Positions 1-7,204 of a stretch of 22,823 nt of DNA are shown one piece after another. The stretch is from an uncultured bacterium. GTDB lineage: Bacteria > Bacillota > Clostridia > Peptostreptococcales > Anaerovoracaceae. The position numbers and the translations under genes were made by a program. Numbering within the stretch: position 1 is the stretch's first letter; every line of letters begins with the position of its first letter. The notes under the pieces were generated by a model. It did no database searches. It saw only the letters and a list, made by a program, of their open reading frames with translations, and was not told the DNA's origin. The stretch spans positions 1-22,823 of the forward strand of contig CAJMLH010000036.1 in assembly GCA_905214195.1 (NCBI GenBank). The letters run 5' to 3'.

Positions 1-20
1 TCAAATGCATAGCTTCATTG

Positions 21-48
21 AACCCCGTGTTTAACACGGGGTTTTCTT
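21..48 (+). terminator. Intrinsic terminator of a gene left of the window
   Basis: Perfect 10-bp stem (21-30 with 34-43), three-base loop, followed by TTTCTTT on the plus strand. It would end a plus-strand transcript whose gene lies outside the window; no coding end can be identified in the first 20 bases. Confidence 0.75.
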
Positions 49-59
49 TATACAAGAAA

Positions 60-127
60 GACGGATGAGATGTTACGAATCTAAAATGTCGATATTATGA
101 CAATTCAGATTCACATCTTCATCCGTC
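60..127 (-). terminator. Long near-perfect hairpin downstream of the thioesterase gene
   Basis: The arms 60-82 and 108-127 pair over almost their whole length with small bulges, and an inner TGTC/GACA pair closes the centre, so about 68 nt fold into one rod. On the minus strand it follows the thioesterase stop by about 23 nt and is followed by CTTTCTT; on the plus strand it is followed by CCTTTTT. It could terminate transcription from either side. It is longer than a typical intrinsic terminator. Confidence 0.6.
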
Positions 128-150
128 CTTTTTAATACAGTCACCCCGGA

Positions 151-885
151 TTACAGCTTAGTTATTCCGATTTCTGCGGTAATATTTACCTCTCCGTTTG
201 TTTTGATTGTCTTAAACACATAATGAGAATCATCACTTTTATTTTTCATAATTGTCAGCACATCTCCAAGAGGAGCTTCTTTACTGTAATGTATCCTAAG
301 GGATTCGACTCTGTGAGTTCCTTCCGCTATCTCAGGTATGTGATTACACAATATATCTGCATAATATGTGTTGTTCATATGTCCGTTATAATCAAGGTCG
401 GCGTAAGAAACATTGTATTTGCCTGCTTCTTTTAGTTTTAGCTCTTTAGGGATTTTGAATTTATTTTCAAAAATTTCTCTGCTTTCTCCTATAGAATAAT
501 TAGAACTGTCAATTGCATCCGCTTTCAGCACTTTTCTTGTTTCTATGTCCACAAGCGCCCAATGGGACATTATATCCACAACAGGTATTTCATCTCGAGT
601 TATGGCATATACTCTCGGCCATGTAGCCCTGACCGCAGTACAAGGCCATGAATACACTTTAAGCGGTTGGTCAAAATAAAGGGTATCGTATATTTTAAGG
701 TCGAGCCTATTAAGCATCATGGCTTTACCCTCATTTAGCAATTCATCATATGATGGTCTGTCAAGAGCCATCTGCCTGCGGCCTGCATCCTGAGTAATCT
801 GCAATATCCCTGAAAGTTTTGCTATTTTTTGACTGTCGCATCTGTATGTATCCAATCTGTTTTCTTCATAATATAAATCTTTCAT
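151..885 (-). CDS. Acyl-ACP thioesterase (FatA/FatB-type, bacterial)
   Basis: The 244-residue protein is predicted to hydrolyse acyl-ACP and release free fatty acid from the type II fatty acid synthesis cycle in the cytosol. It has the double-hotdog layout of this family: an N-terminal half with Q32-D33-A34-G35-R36 and the segment ending in SHWALVDI near residues 107-114, and a C-terminal half carrying DYNGHMNNTYYADIL at 165-179. In that motif D165, N167 and H169 match the conserved active-site positions known from the plant enzymes. The ATG at 885 is preceded by AGAGG at a normal distance. The gene stands alone between rubrerythrin upstream and a long hairpin downstream. Chain-length preference cannot be read from sequence; a role in membrane lipid adjustment or fatty acid release is inference. 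Confidence 0.9.
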   Translation of the reverse strand: MKDLYYEENRLDTYRCDSQKIAKLSGILQITQDAGRRQMALDRPSYDELLNEGKAMMLNRLDLKIYDTLYFDQPLKVYSWPCTAVRATWPRVYAITRDEIPVVDIMSHWALVDIETRKVLKADAIDSSNYSIGESREIFENKFKIPKELKLKEAGKYNVSYADLDYNGHMNNTYYADILCNHIPEIAEGTHRVESLRIHYSKEAPLGDVLTIMKNKSDDSHYVFKTIKTNGEVNITAEIGITKL

Positions 886-1005
886 ATTACCTCTCTCATC
901 CCCCTTTAGAATTTCAGACTAATTCTTTCTCTGTAAATTTAAAATTCATAAAATATGTAACAGCGGCAGGACAAAATAATTTTTTCATCCCACTGCTTTG
1001 CTTCT

Positions 1006-1539
1006 TTAGTAGTTTTCCGGCTTGACCTGAAAATATGACTGCAAATGCTCACATACAGGACATATGGCCGGAGCCTCGCTGCCATAATATTCATGGCCGC
1101 AGTTTCGACATTGCCACAGCACTTCACCGTTTTTTGCAAATACCTTGTCTGATGTTACATTATCTATAAGTTTGCGGTATCTTTCTTCATGAGTTTTTTC
1201 GATAGCTGCCACCATTCTGAATTTTGCGGCAATTTCCACAAAGCCCTCTTCATCAGCTTCTTTTGCAAAATTGTCATACATTTCCGTCCACTCGTAATTT
1301 TCTCCTGCCGCACCTGACAGTAAATTCTCTTTTGTATTACCAATACCTCCAAGGAGCTTTAGCCATATCTCAGCATGTTCTTTTTCGTTATTTGCAGTTT
1401 CCTCGAATATAGCGGATATCTGTTCGTATCCCTCATTTTTCGCAACATCTGCATAATATGTGTATTTATTTCTTGCCTGTGACTCACCGGAATAAGCAGC
1501 CATTAAATTGGCTTCTGTCTTTGAATTTTCAAGTTTCAT
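1006..1539 (-). CDS. rbr: Rubrerythrin
   Basis: The 177-residue cytosolic protein reduces hydrogen peroxide to water in anaerobes, taking electrons through its rubredoxin domain. Residues 1-130 form the four-helix ferritin-like diiron domain, with E19, the ExxH pairs E52/H55 and E114/H117, and acidic residues around E94 as likely iron ligands. The C-terminal rubredoxin-type domain has C144-x2-C147 and C160-x2-C163. Length and domain order are those of classical rubrerythrin. The start has a strong GAGGAGG site. The gene lies 74 nt after proC in the same direction; a TATAAT at 1593-1598 could give it its own transcript, but read-through from the HxlR-xth-proC unit is also possible. Confidence 0.96.
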   Translation of the reverse strand: MKLENSKTEANLMAAYSGESQARNKYTYYADVAKNEGYEQISAIFEETANNEKEHAEIWLKLLGGIGNTKENLLSGAAGENYEWTEMYDNFAKEADEEGFVEIAAKFRMVAAIEKTHEERYRKLIDNVTSDKVFAKNGEVLWQCRNCGHEYYGSEAPAICPVCEHLQSYFQVKPENY

Positions 1540-1592
1540 TTCTTTTCCTCCTCAATAATCTCTGCAATGATATTTTTTCCGTCAAAGCAAAA

Positions 1593-1621
1593 ATTATACA
1601 AGAGGAAACGACCTTAATCCT
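1593..1621 (-). promoter_or_regulatory. Possible promoter of rubrerythrin
   Basis: A perfect TATAAT on the minus strand (1598-1593) lies just after the proC stop. The hexamer 17 bp upstream (AGGATT) is a poor -35, so this rests mainly on the -10 box. Confidence 0.4.
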
Positions 1622-2396
1622 TTATTATATTATCAACAGCCTTAATAAAAGCATATCTTATACCTGACTCTTCCAAAGAAGCAACTCCCTTTATCGTAGT
1701 TCCTCCCGGAGAGCAGACATTATCTTTAAGTTGTCCGGGATGCATTCCTGTAGCCATCATAAGTTCGGCACTGCCTGCCATAGTCTGACATGCAAGTGCG
1801 TATGCCTGCTTTCTCTGAATTCCGTTCTTTACGGCCGCATCTCCCAATGCCTCTATCACCATATCCATAAAAGCAGGGCCGCATCCTGAAATCGCCATGC
1901 CTGCCGTCATTAGTCTGTTGGGAAGTTCCACGACCATTCCCACAGCTCCAAGAAGTTCCAAAAGCTGTTTTCTCTCATCTTCATCCCAATCATTTTCCTG
2001 TTCTACAAGAAGTACACCTTTTGATACTGCAACAGGTGTGTTTGGCATTATGCATTGAACTTTAACTTCGGCAGGCAAAGCTTTTTTGTATCTATCAAAG
2101 TCCCAGCCGGCAGCAACAGAAAGGATGGATTTACCCTTTAGCTTGTCTTTAATTTCTGCAAGAACATCATCTATCTGATAGGGCTTACATGCAATAAATA
2201 AAGTATCGCACTTCTCAATTAACTCATTTAATGAGCTGCAAGGATTTATACCTAACCTTTGACAATTTGCAGCGAGCTTCTTTAAATTAGGAGCAAAACC
2301 GAAAATATCGCTGCCATCAATCATCTTAGATTGAATAAATCCTGTAACCATGGCCTGCGCCATGTTGCCCATTCCTACAAATCCTATCTTCTTCAT
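1614..2396 (-). CDS. proC: Pyrroline-5-carboxylate reductase
   Basis: This enzyme reduces 1-pyrroline-5-carboxylate to L-proline with NAD(P)H, the last step of proline synthesis. The 260-residue protein begins with the Rossmann motif GFVGMGNMA near residue 4. It carries AISGCGPAF in the middle and the C-terminal SPGGTTIKGV signature of the family. I start it at the ATG at 2396, since GAGGAGG sits nine bases upstream; an upstream TTG at 2414 keeps the frame open for six more codons but would begin inside the end of the xth gene and has no such site. The start lies 14 nt after the xth stop, so the two are almost certainly co-transcribed. Pairing proC with a nuclease gene is not a usual pathway grouping. 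Confidence 0.95.
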   Translation of the reverse strand: MKKIGFVGMGNMAQAMVTGFIQSKMIDGSDIFGFAPNLKKLAANCQRLGINPCSSLNELIEKCDTLFIACKPYQIDDVLAEIKDKLKGKSILSVAAGWDFDRYKKALPAEVKVQCIMPNTPVAVSKGVLLVEQENDWDEDERKQLLELLGAVGMVVELPNRLMTAGMAISGCGPAFMDMVIEALGDAAVKNGIQRKQAYALACQTMAGSAELMMATGMHPGQLKDNVCSPGGTTIKGVASLEESGIRYAFIKAVDNIIKD

Positions 2397-2410
2397 AGAT
2401 GTATACCTCC

Positions 2411-3166
2411 TCAAATTTCTATTTCAAGTTCCACCGGGCAATGGTCAGATCCCATTATTTCCGTTTGTATTGATGCACTTTTAAGTTTATCTTTTAAAGT
2501 TTCCGAAACAATAAAGTAATCTATTCTCCATCCTGCGTTTCTCTCACGAGCCTTAAACCTGTACGACCACCATGAGTACATACCCTCTTTTTCAGGGTAA
2601 AAATATCTGAAAGTATCAATAAAGCCATTATCTATCACATTTTGAATTTTACTTCTCTCTTCATCAGTAAATCCTGCATTTCTTCTATTGGTTTTAGGGT
2701 TTTTTATGTCGATTTCCAATCTGGCAACATTTAAATCCCCTGCATAAATTACAGGTTTATTACTGTTAAGTTTTTGTATATATGCAAAGAAATCATCTTC
2801 CCATCTCATACGATAATCAAGTCTCTTAAGTCCGTCCTGTGAATTAGGTGTATAGACGGTAACAAAGTAAAACTCAGGGAATTCAAGAGTGATTACTCTT
2901 CCCTCCTTGTCATGCTCCTCAATGCCTATTCCGTAGCTGACTTCGATTGGCTTTTTCTTGGTGAATACCGCAGTACCTGAGTAACCCTTTTTTTCTGCAT
3001 AATTCCAATATTGATAATATCCCGGAGTCTGTAAATCGATCTGACCTACTTGTAATTTGGTTTCTTGAAGACAAAAAATATCAGCATCCTGCGACTCAAA
3101 AAATTCCATAAAACCTTTGCCCATTACGGCTCTCAATCCGTTTACATTCCATGAAATCAATTTCAT
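2411..3166 (-). CDS. xth: Exodeoxyribonuclease III / AP endonuclease
   Basis: The 251-residue protein belongs to the ExoIII/Ape1 class and is expected to cut DNA 5' of abasic sites and to clean blocked 3' ends in base excision repair. The catalytic set is complete: N7 in SWNVNGLRA, E35 in LQETKL, the AGDLNVA motif with its Asp and Asn, and the C-terminal GSDHCPVELE with the Asp-His pair. The ATG at 3166 is chosen because GGGAGG lies nine bases upstream. A longer reading to 3208 would run back into the regulator gene. The start overlaps the HxlR stop in an ATGA junction, so translation is probably coupled. Confidence 0.95.
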   Translation of the reverse strand: MKLISWNVNGLRAVMGKGFMEFFESQDADIFCLQETKLQVGQIDLQTPGYYQYWNYAEKKGYSGTAVFTKKKPIEVSYGIGIEEHDKEGRVITLEFPEFYFVTVYTPNSQDGLKRLDYRMRWEDDFFAYIQKLNSNKPVIYAGDLNVARLEIDIKNPKTNRRNAGFTDEERSKIQNVIDNGFIDTFRYFYPEKEGMYSWWSYRFKARERNAGWRIDYFIVSETLKDKLKSASIQTEIMGSDHCPVELEIEI

Positions 3167-3516
3167 TTTTTTAAACCTCCCGATGCCATCATCATTTCCT
3201 CTCCCCAATCACTTAATTTTTCGAGGATAGGCATTAACTTATCACAAATCTCAGTCGATGAATATTCTACTCTTACCGGCACTTCAAGATATTCTTTTCT
3301 AAATACAAGACCTTTTTCTTCCAACTCTTTAAGTGATGAGGCAAGGACTGTATTGGAAATACCACTTAGCTTTTTTCTCAGCTCATTATATCTGAGAGGT
3401 CCCTTATTGTTTAATGTGCATATTATCTGCATCTTCCACTTGCCTCCTATTATAGACATCGCATAGTTAAGGGGGCAATTTTCAAGACACGGGCAGTCAT
3501 AATGAGTCTCTACCAT
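3163..3516 (-). CDS. HxlR-family transcriptional regulator, cysteine-rich N-terminus
   Basis: The 117-residue protein is a winged-helix regulator of the HxlR family, with the hallmark segment SIIGGKWKMQII near residues 21-32 followed by PLRYNELRKKL and the recognition helix region SNTVLASSLKELEEKGL. Members of this family are DNA-binding dimers, and some (for example Bacillus YodB) sense electrophiles or oxidants through an N-terminal cysteine. Here three cysteines precede the core (C8, C10, C14), with two more inside. AAGGAG lies before the ATG at 3516. The gene overlaps xth by four bases and is divergent from the LysE exporter. Palindromic sites lie between the two starts, so auto-repression and control of the exporter are likely. 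The redox role is inference from the cysteines and neighbours. Confidence 0.9.
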   Translation of the reverse strand: MVETHYDCPCLENCPLNYAMSIIGGKWKMQIICTLNNKGPLRYNELRKKLSGISNTVLASSLKELEEKGLVFRKEYLEVPVRVEYSSTEICDKLMPILEKLSDWGEEMMMASGGLKK

Positions 3517-3529
3517 AGTCAGTTTCTCC

Positions 3530-3584
3530 TTACTTAGTAATTATTTTTTACACTATTGATTAGTTTTTACTTAAGTAATATAAT
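3530..3584 (+). promoter_or_regulatory. Exporter promoter with embedded palindromic operators
   Basis: On the plus strand TTGATT (3556-3561) and TATAAT (3579-3584) are spaced by exactly 17 bp, a good housekeeping promoter for the exporter. The perfect palindrome TTACTTAAGTAA (3567-3578) fills the spacer next to the -10 box. A second site with the same half-sites, TTACTTAGTAA (3530-3540), lies just before the regulator's ribosome binding site. A looser site, ACTATTGATTAGT (3552-3564), overlaps the -35 box. The half-site TACT/AGTA resembles those described for YodB-like HxlR repressors, so the neighbouring regulator is the likely ligand. Confidence 0.7.
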
Positions 3585-3633
3585 TATATCAGGTAATAAA
3601 AACAGAGTAAATATATTTTTAGGAGGATACTTT

Positions 3634-4251
3634 ATGGAAATTTATCTCCAAGGCCTTACCATGGGACTTGCATATGTTGCACCCATAGGTCTTCAAAATC
3701 TCTTCGTAATCAATACTGCTCTTACCCAACCAAAGAAGAGAGTATATGCTACGGCACTGATAGTCATCTTTTTCGATGTAACCCTTGGACTTGCATGTTT
3801 CTTCGGTATAGGCGCTCTCATGCAAGCCTCTGTATGGCTTAAAATGATAGTGCTTCTAATCGGAAGCCTTATAGTCATATGGATAGGTATAGGACTTCTC
3901 CGCTCCAAGGATGATACTCTTGAGGGCGGTAAAGATGTAAATGTACCTATAATCAAGGTCATAACAACAGCATGTGTAGTTACATGGTTCAACCCTCAAG
4001 CTCTAATAGACGGAAGTATGATGCTTGGCGCCTTTAAGGCCACACTGCCCGCAGGTACCGACTTTTTATTTGTCGGCGGTTTCGCTTCTGCTTCTGTGCT
4101 GTGGTTCCTCTCCATATCTACTGTAATCTCACTATTCAGCGCAAAATTCACTAATAAAACGTTGAGAATCATAAATATAGTATGTGGAGCTGTAATCATA
4201 TTCTATGGCGGCAAACTCTTCTGGAATTTCATTCAGTTAATCATGGGATGA
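3634..4251 (+). CDS. LysE/ArgO-family amino acid exporter
   Basis: This 205-residue inner-membrane protein is of the LysE type, which exports basic or other amino acids. It opens with the family motif GLAYVAPIGLQNLFVINTAL near residues 11-30 and has about six hydrophobic segments. The conserved WFNPQALID segment lies near the middle, as in LysE/ArgO. The ATG at 3634 has AGGAGG at 3621-3626; the longer frame back to 3556 overlaps the promoter and is rejected. It is the only protein gene on the plus strand. It diverges from the HxlR regulator and ends in a bidirectional terminator. Substrate is not determined by sequence; arginine/lysine or a thiol compound are candidates. Confidence 0.88.
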   Translation: MEIYLQGLTMGLAYVAPIGLQNLFVINTALTQPKKRVYATALIVIFFDVTLGLACFFGIGALMQASVWLKMIVLLIGSLIVIWIGIGLLRSKDDTLEGGKDVNVPIIKVITTACVVTWFNPQALIDGSMMLGAFKATLPAGTDFLFVGGFASASVLWFLSISTVISLFSAKFTNKTLRIINIVCGAVIIFYGGKLFWNFIQLIMG

Positions 4252-4263
4252 TTATCCCACTTT

Positions 4264-4289
4264 AAAACCCCGCTTTAAGCGGGGTTTTT
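4264..4289. terminator. Bidirectional terminator between convergent genes
   Basis: The arms AAAACCCCGCTT (4264-4275) and AAGCGGGGTTTT (4277-4288) form a symmetric stem with A/T runs on both flanks. It follows the exporter stop by 12 nt on the plus strand and the stop of the 4306-4656 gene by 17 nt on the minus strand, so it can serve both. Confidence 0.88.
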
Positions 4290-4305
4290 ATATTATGTAG
4301 TTGTC

Positions 4306-4656
4306 CTACTTTTTTTTCAATTGTTTCATTTTTTTCTTGTGTGCCTGATTGTATGGGTCAGGATTATTTCCCATAGTTACACCTGCTTTGAAGTACATGA
4401 ATACTCCTCCTACCAGACCTGCCGAAAGTCCATTGAAAGTAATGCCCCACGGTAAATATTGGAAACCAACAAACGCTGTAATTACCAGCATTACCCACAT
4501 GATGATGCGTCTGTACAGGAACGGGATTTTATGACACAATTTGCGGACAAACTGTCTGAATCCTTTTGAAGCATTTTCTATAATGGTGAAAATCATTACT
4601 CCAAAAAACAATCCCGAAAGGTAACAGCAAAAATACATCAGAAAGTTAAAAATCAT
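4306..4656 (-). CDS. Small membrane protein paired with the signal-peptidase-like gene
   Basis: I do not recognise the family. The 116-residue protein has about three hydrophobic segments (roughly residues 2-25, 50-68 and 72-92). The last is followed by a soluble tail that ends in a lysine-rich stretch and is probably cytosolic. Its start overlaps the stop of the upstream gene in an ATGA junction at 4653-4656, with no clear separate ribosome binding site, so it is translated together with the signal-peptidase-like protein. Both proteins end in Lys-rich tails. A physical partnership in the membrane is an inference from the coupling. Confidence 0.75.
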   Translation of the reverse strand: MIFNFLMYFCCYLSGLFFGVMIFTIIENASKGFRQFVRKLCHKIPFLYRRIIMWVMLVITAFVGFQYLPWGITFNGLSAGLVGGVFMYFKAGVTMGNNPDPYNQAHKKKMKQLKKK

Positions 4657-5492
4657 TTTTTCTTACCTCTCTTCCCTTTCTTCAACTCTTCTTCTTCCGC
4701 CTTCATCTTCTTCTGAATAGCTTTCATTTCAGCAGCAATCTCAGCACGCTCTTTTTCAAGTTTTGCTTCTTTTTCAGCTCTTCTCTTTTCAATCGGATTA
4801 AGTTCTTCTTGAGTCTGTACTTCCAAACCCTGCTTAACTTGAAGCTTACGAGCCTGCTTCTTTTCATAAGCCTCTCGCTTTGCCTGAGCTGCGGCTCTTC
4901 TCTTTTTAAACATCAGTATGTCAGACATCATTAAAAGCAAGAACGAAAGAACTACTGTTATAGCCGCTCCTAATGCCGTAGCGTATACCTTTAAAAAGCC
5001 ATACAAAATCTTTGAACTGAAAAACACTTTTCCCTTAATGTCCTCGGCTTTAATTTTTACAGATTCTGATTTGGCTTCATTATCGCCTACAACAGTATAT
5101 GTTTCTCCATCATCGGAAATATCGGTAACTCTTCTTACAGGATTGTATTCTCCGTCAAAATACTGTACTGCATCTCCCTCGGAATATTCCTTTTGAGTCT
5201 TTATAAATACAGCACTCTTGGCTTCTATCTCCGGCTCCATTATGGAAGATTCCAATTTGCTGGCGCCAAATCCCAAAACCGTAACTACTTTTGTATCGTT
5301 GTATCCACCGCCCCTTACCAAAACATGAACATTGGCAAAAAACAAAAGAGATAGCATTACTGCCAAAACTTTACAGACTCTGTCTATTCTTTTCACTGTA
5401 GCTGTACGGTCATCTTTATATTTTTTCTTTTTAGGTTTCTGTACGGGTGCTGCTTTCTTTTTTTTGTTGTTTGTAATTTTTTCGTTGCTCAT
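4653..5492 (-). CDS. Catalytically degenerate signal-peptidase-like (S26/SipW-type) membrane protein
   Basis: The 279-residue protein has a lysine-rich head (1-35), a membrane segment (about 38-60), an extracellular domain, a second membrane segment (about 166-192) and an E/K/A-rich cytosolic tail predicted to be coiled coil. The middle domain aligns by eye with SipW-type signal peptidases: IMEPEI (84-89) matches the catalytic SMEP box, EGDAVQY (105-111) the GDxxxY strand, PVRRV (118-122) the THRV box, YTVVGDNE (132-139) the tKGDxN box and DIKGKVFF (151-158) the vGKVxF strand. The nucleophile position holds Ile84 and the general-base His position holds Arg120, so proteolysis is unlikely. AAAGGA precedes the ATG. 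It may bind substrates without cutting them, or scaffold the membrane protein encoded next to it. The function is unknown. Confidence 0.7.
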   Translation of the reverse strand: MSNEKITNNKKKKAAPVQKPKKKKYKDDRTATVKRIDRVCKVLAVMLSLLFFANVHVLVRGGGYNDTKVVTVLGFGASKLESSIMEPEIEAKSAVFIKTQKEYSEGDAVQYFDGEYNPVRRVTDISDDGETYTVVGDNEAKSESVKIKAEDIKGKVFFSSKILYGFLKVYATALGAAITVVLSFLLLMMSDILMFKKRRAAAQAKREAYEKKQARKLQVKQGLEVQTQEELNPIEKRRAEKEAKLEKERAEIAAEMKAIQKKMKAEEEELKKGKRGKKK

Positions 5493-5518
5493 AAATCAAT
5501 CCTTTAGTTATTAAACGG

Positions 5519-5549
5519 AGACTCCATATCCAATTAGGATATGGAGTCT
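5519..5549 (-). terminator. Perfect 13-bp hairpin upstream of the signal-peptidase-like gene
   Basis: AGACTCCATATCC (5519-5531) and GGATATGGAGTCT (5537-5549) pair perfectly around a five-base loop. It lies downstream of the symporter stop and only 27 bp before the start of the next minus-strand gene. No T-run follows on either strand, so it may be a weak terminator of the symporter transcript, a 5' UTR structure or an operator. Confidence 0.5.
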
Positions 5550-5642
5550 AAATACACATATCAAATTAGAATCAATATAATCCAGTAATAGTTTTATGTT
5601 TTTTGATTATAATTTATATTTTATGCGTTTAGCTGAATGAAA

Positions 5643-7034
5643 TTATTTTGCAGCTTTTTTAGCTTTCTTTTCTTCCTTGTCAGCTAAATAGTATTTGCCC
5701 GGAGTGTTGAAGTACTCTTTCTGAAGAGCTGCAACCTGCGGAACCATGATAATAAGACCAATCATGTTTGGAGTCATGATTGCTGCCAAGAATCCGTCTG
5801 TAACCATGTACATCATTGTCAGGTCGAGACCTGATGCAGCGATGATCATGAACAGAGGATATATATATCTCCAAATCTTGGAGAATTTGAGACCGAATAA
5901 GTATTCTGCCTGTTTCCATCCGAACATACAGCATGAAATCAGTGTTGAGAATACGAACAGGAATACGGAAATAGCTACGAAGTAATCTCCGAATGTTCCG
6001 AATGCATTGTGGAATGCAGCCTGGATAATAGCTCCTGTACCGTATTCTGTTGTAGTCCACATTCCTGTAGTCAGTGTTACTAACGCTGTTACTGTACATA
6101 CGATTATTGTGTCAACTGTTACTTCGAATACACCCCAGCAAGCCTGTCTGATAGGGTGATCAACAGATGCTGTAGCGTGTGCTGTAGGAGCAGTACCGAA
6201 ACCTGCTTCGTTGGAGTATACTCCTCTTGCAGCTCCCCATCTTAATGCAAGTGCTATTGTTGAACCTGCGAATCCACCTATTGCTGCATGCGGTGTGAAC
6301 GCATATACGAAGATGCTTCCCAGTGCAGGGAGAATCTGGCTTGCGTTCATGAATATAATTACGAATGCTCCTGCCATATAAAGAATAGCCATTACAGGTA
6401 CCATGATATCTGTAATCTTAAGAACTCTGTTAACTCCGCCTGCGATAATAATTGCTACTAATATACCAAGAATTGCTCCTGAAATCTTCTGGTCAACTCC
6501 GAATATAAGGAACTGCTCTGTTGCAGATAATGCCTGAGTACAAAGTGATGGGATAAGTTCGATCATAAGGCCGATTGCATACCATCCACCCATGAATTTA
6601 CCGATGCCGCCGCCTAAAGCTCTTAAGTAGTAAGCTGCGCCTCCTACCCATTCGCCGGCTTCATTCTTTTCTCTGTATTTGAGTGCCAATGCGATTTCGC
6701 AGTATTTGGTTCCGCATCCGATAAGAGCTATGAGCCAAATCCAGAATATTGCTCCGGGACCTCCCATTACTACTGCCGCAGGTACACCTACGATGTTGGA
6801 AGCTCCGATTGATGATGCAAGCGCTCCGCAAGCTGCAGAGAATGAAGAAACTTCACCTTCACCAGTCTTAGCAAACATCTTACCGAAAGTCTGTGAGCAT
6901 ATGTAACCAAACTTTCTAAACTGTATAAATCCCAAACGGATTGTGATGTAGATACCGCCGCCTACAATAAGGAACAGGATTGGTAAACCCCAGAACCAGT
7001 TACCAAAAGCGGCAATTGCTTCTAAAATAAACAT
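5643..7034 (-). CDS. AGCS-family sodium/alanine (glycine) symporter
   Basis: The 463-residue polytopic membrane protein belongs to the alanine/glycine:cation symporter family, which imports small neutral amino acids with sodium. Family landmarks are SSFSAACGALASSIG (residues about 63-77), followed by NIVGVPAAVVMGGPGA, and the later RGVYSNEAGFGTAPTAHA box. About 11 hydrophobic segments and the length fit the family. It ends in a short Lys/Ala-rich cytosolic tail. AAAGGA precedes the ATG, and a TATAAT on the minus strand (7080-7075) is a plausible -10 box, though no good -35 is seen. A terminator separates it from the RocB-like gene upstream, so it probably has its own transcript. Its place beside amino-acid hydrolase genes suggests uptake of a substrate or product of that block. 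Confidence 0.93.
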   Translation of the reverse strand: MFILEAIAAFGNWFWGLPILFLIVGGGIYITIRLGFIQFRKFGYICSQTFGKMFAKTGEGEVSSFSAACGALASSIGASNIVGVPAAVVMGGPGAIFWIWLIALIGCGTKYCEIALALKYREKNEAGEWVGGAAYYLRALGGGIGKFMGGWYAIGLMIELIPSLCTQALSATEQFLIFGVDQKISGAILGILVAIIIAGGVNRVLKITDIMVPVMAILYMAGAFVIIFMNASQILPALGSIFVYAFTPHAAIGGFAGSTIALALRWGAARGVYSNEAGFGTAPTAHATASVDHPIRQACWGVFEVTVDTIIVCTVTALVTLTTGMWTTTEYGTGAIIQAAFHNAFGTFGDYFVAISVFLFVFSTLISCCMFGWKQAEYLFGLKFSKIWRYIYPLFMIIAASGLDLTMMYMVTDGFLAAIMTPNMIGLIIMVPQVAALQKEYFNTPGKYYLADKEEKKAKKAAK

Positions 7035-7141
7035 AGTATTATTCCTTTCTTAATAATTTAATATGTGCATATCCATTATAATAACTCATTTGCGGTGAAA
7101 AATCAAGTTTTATTATCACCATAACAACAAATTTTTCACAA

Positions 7142-7170
7142 AGAGCGCACATTTACTGAATGTACGCTCT
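7142..7170 (-). terminator. Terminator after the RocB-like gene
   Basis: Arms 7142-7153 and 7159-7170 pair over 12 positions with one mismatch around a five-base loop. On the minus strand the stem is followed by TTGTGAAAAATTTG, a weak U-rich tail. It lies about 35 nt after the stop of the RocB-like gene. Confidence 0.6.
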
Positions 7171-7204
7171 TCATATGACGGGATTTATTTATCGGTCGAA
7201 TAAA

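Noticed and set aside
939..1005. A terminator after rubrerythrin formed by CAGTGG and CCGCTG
   Set aside because: The stem is short with mismatches and there is no clear T-run after it.
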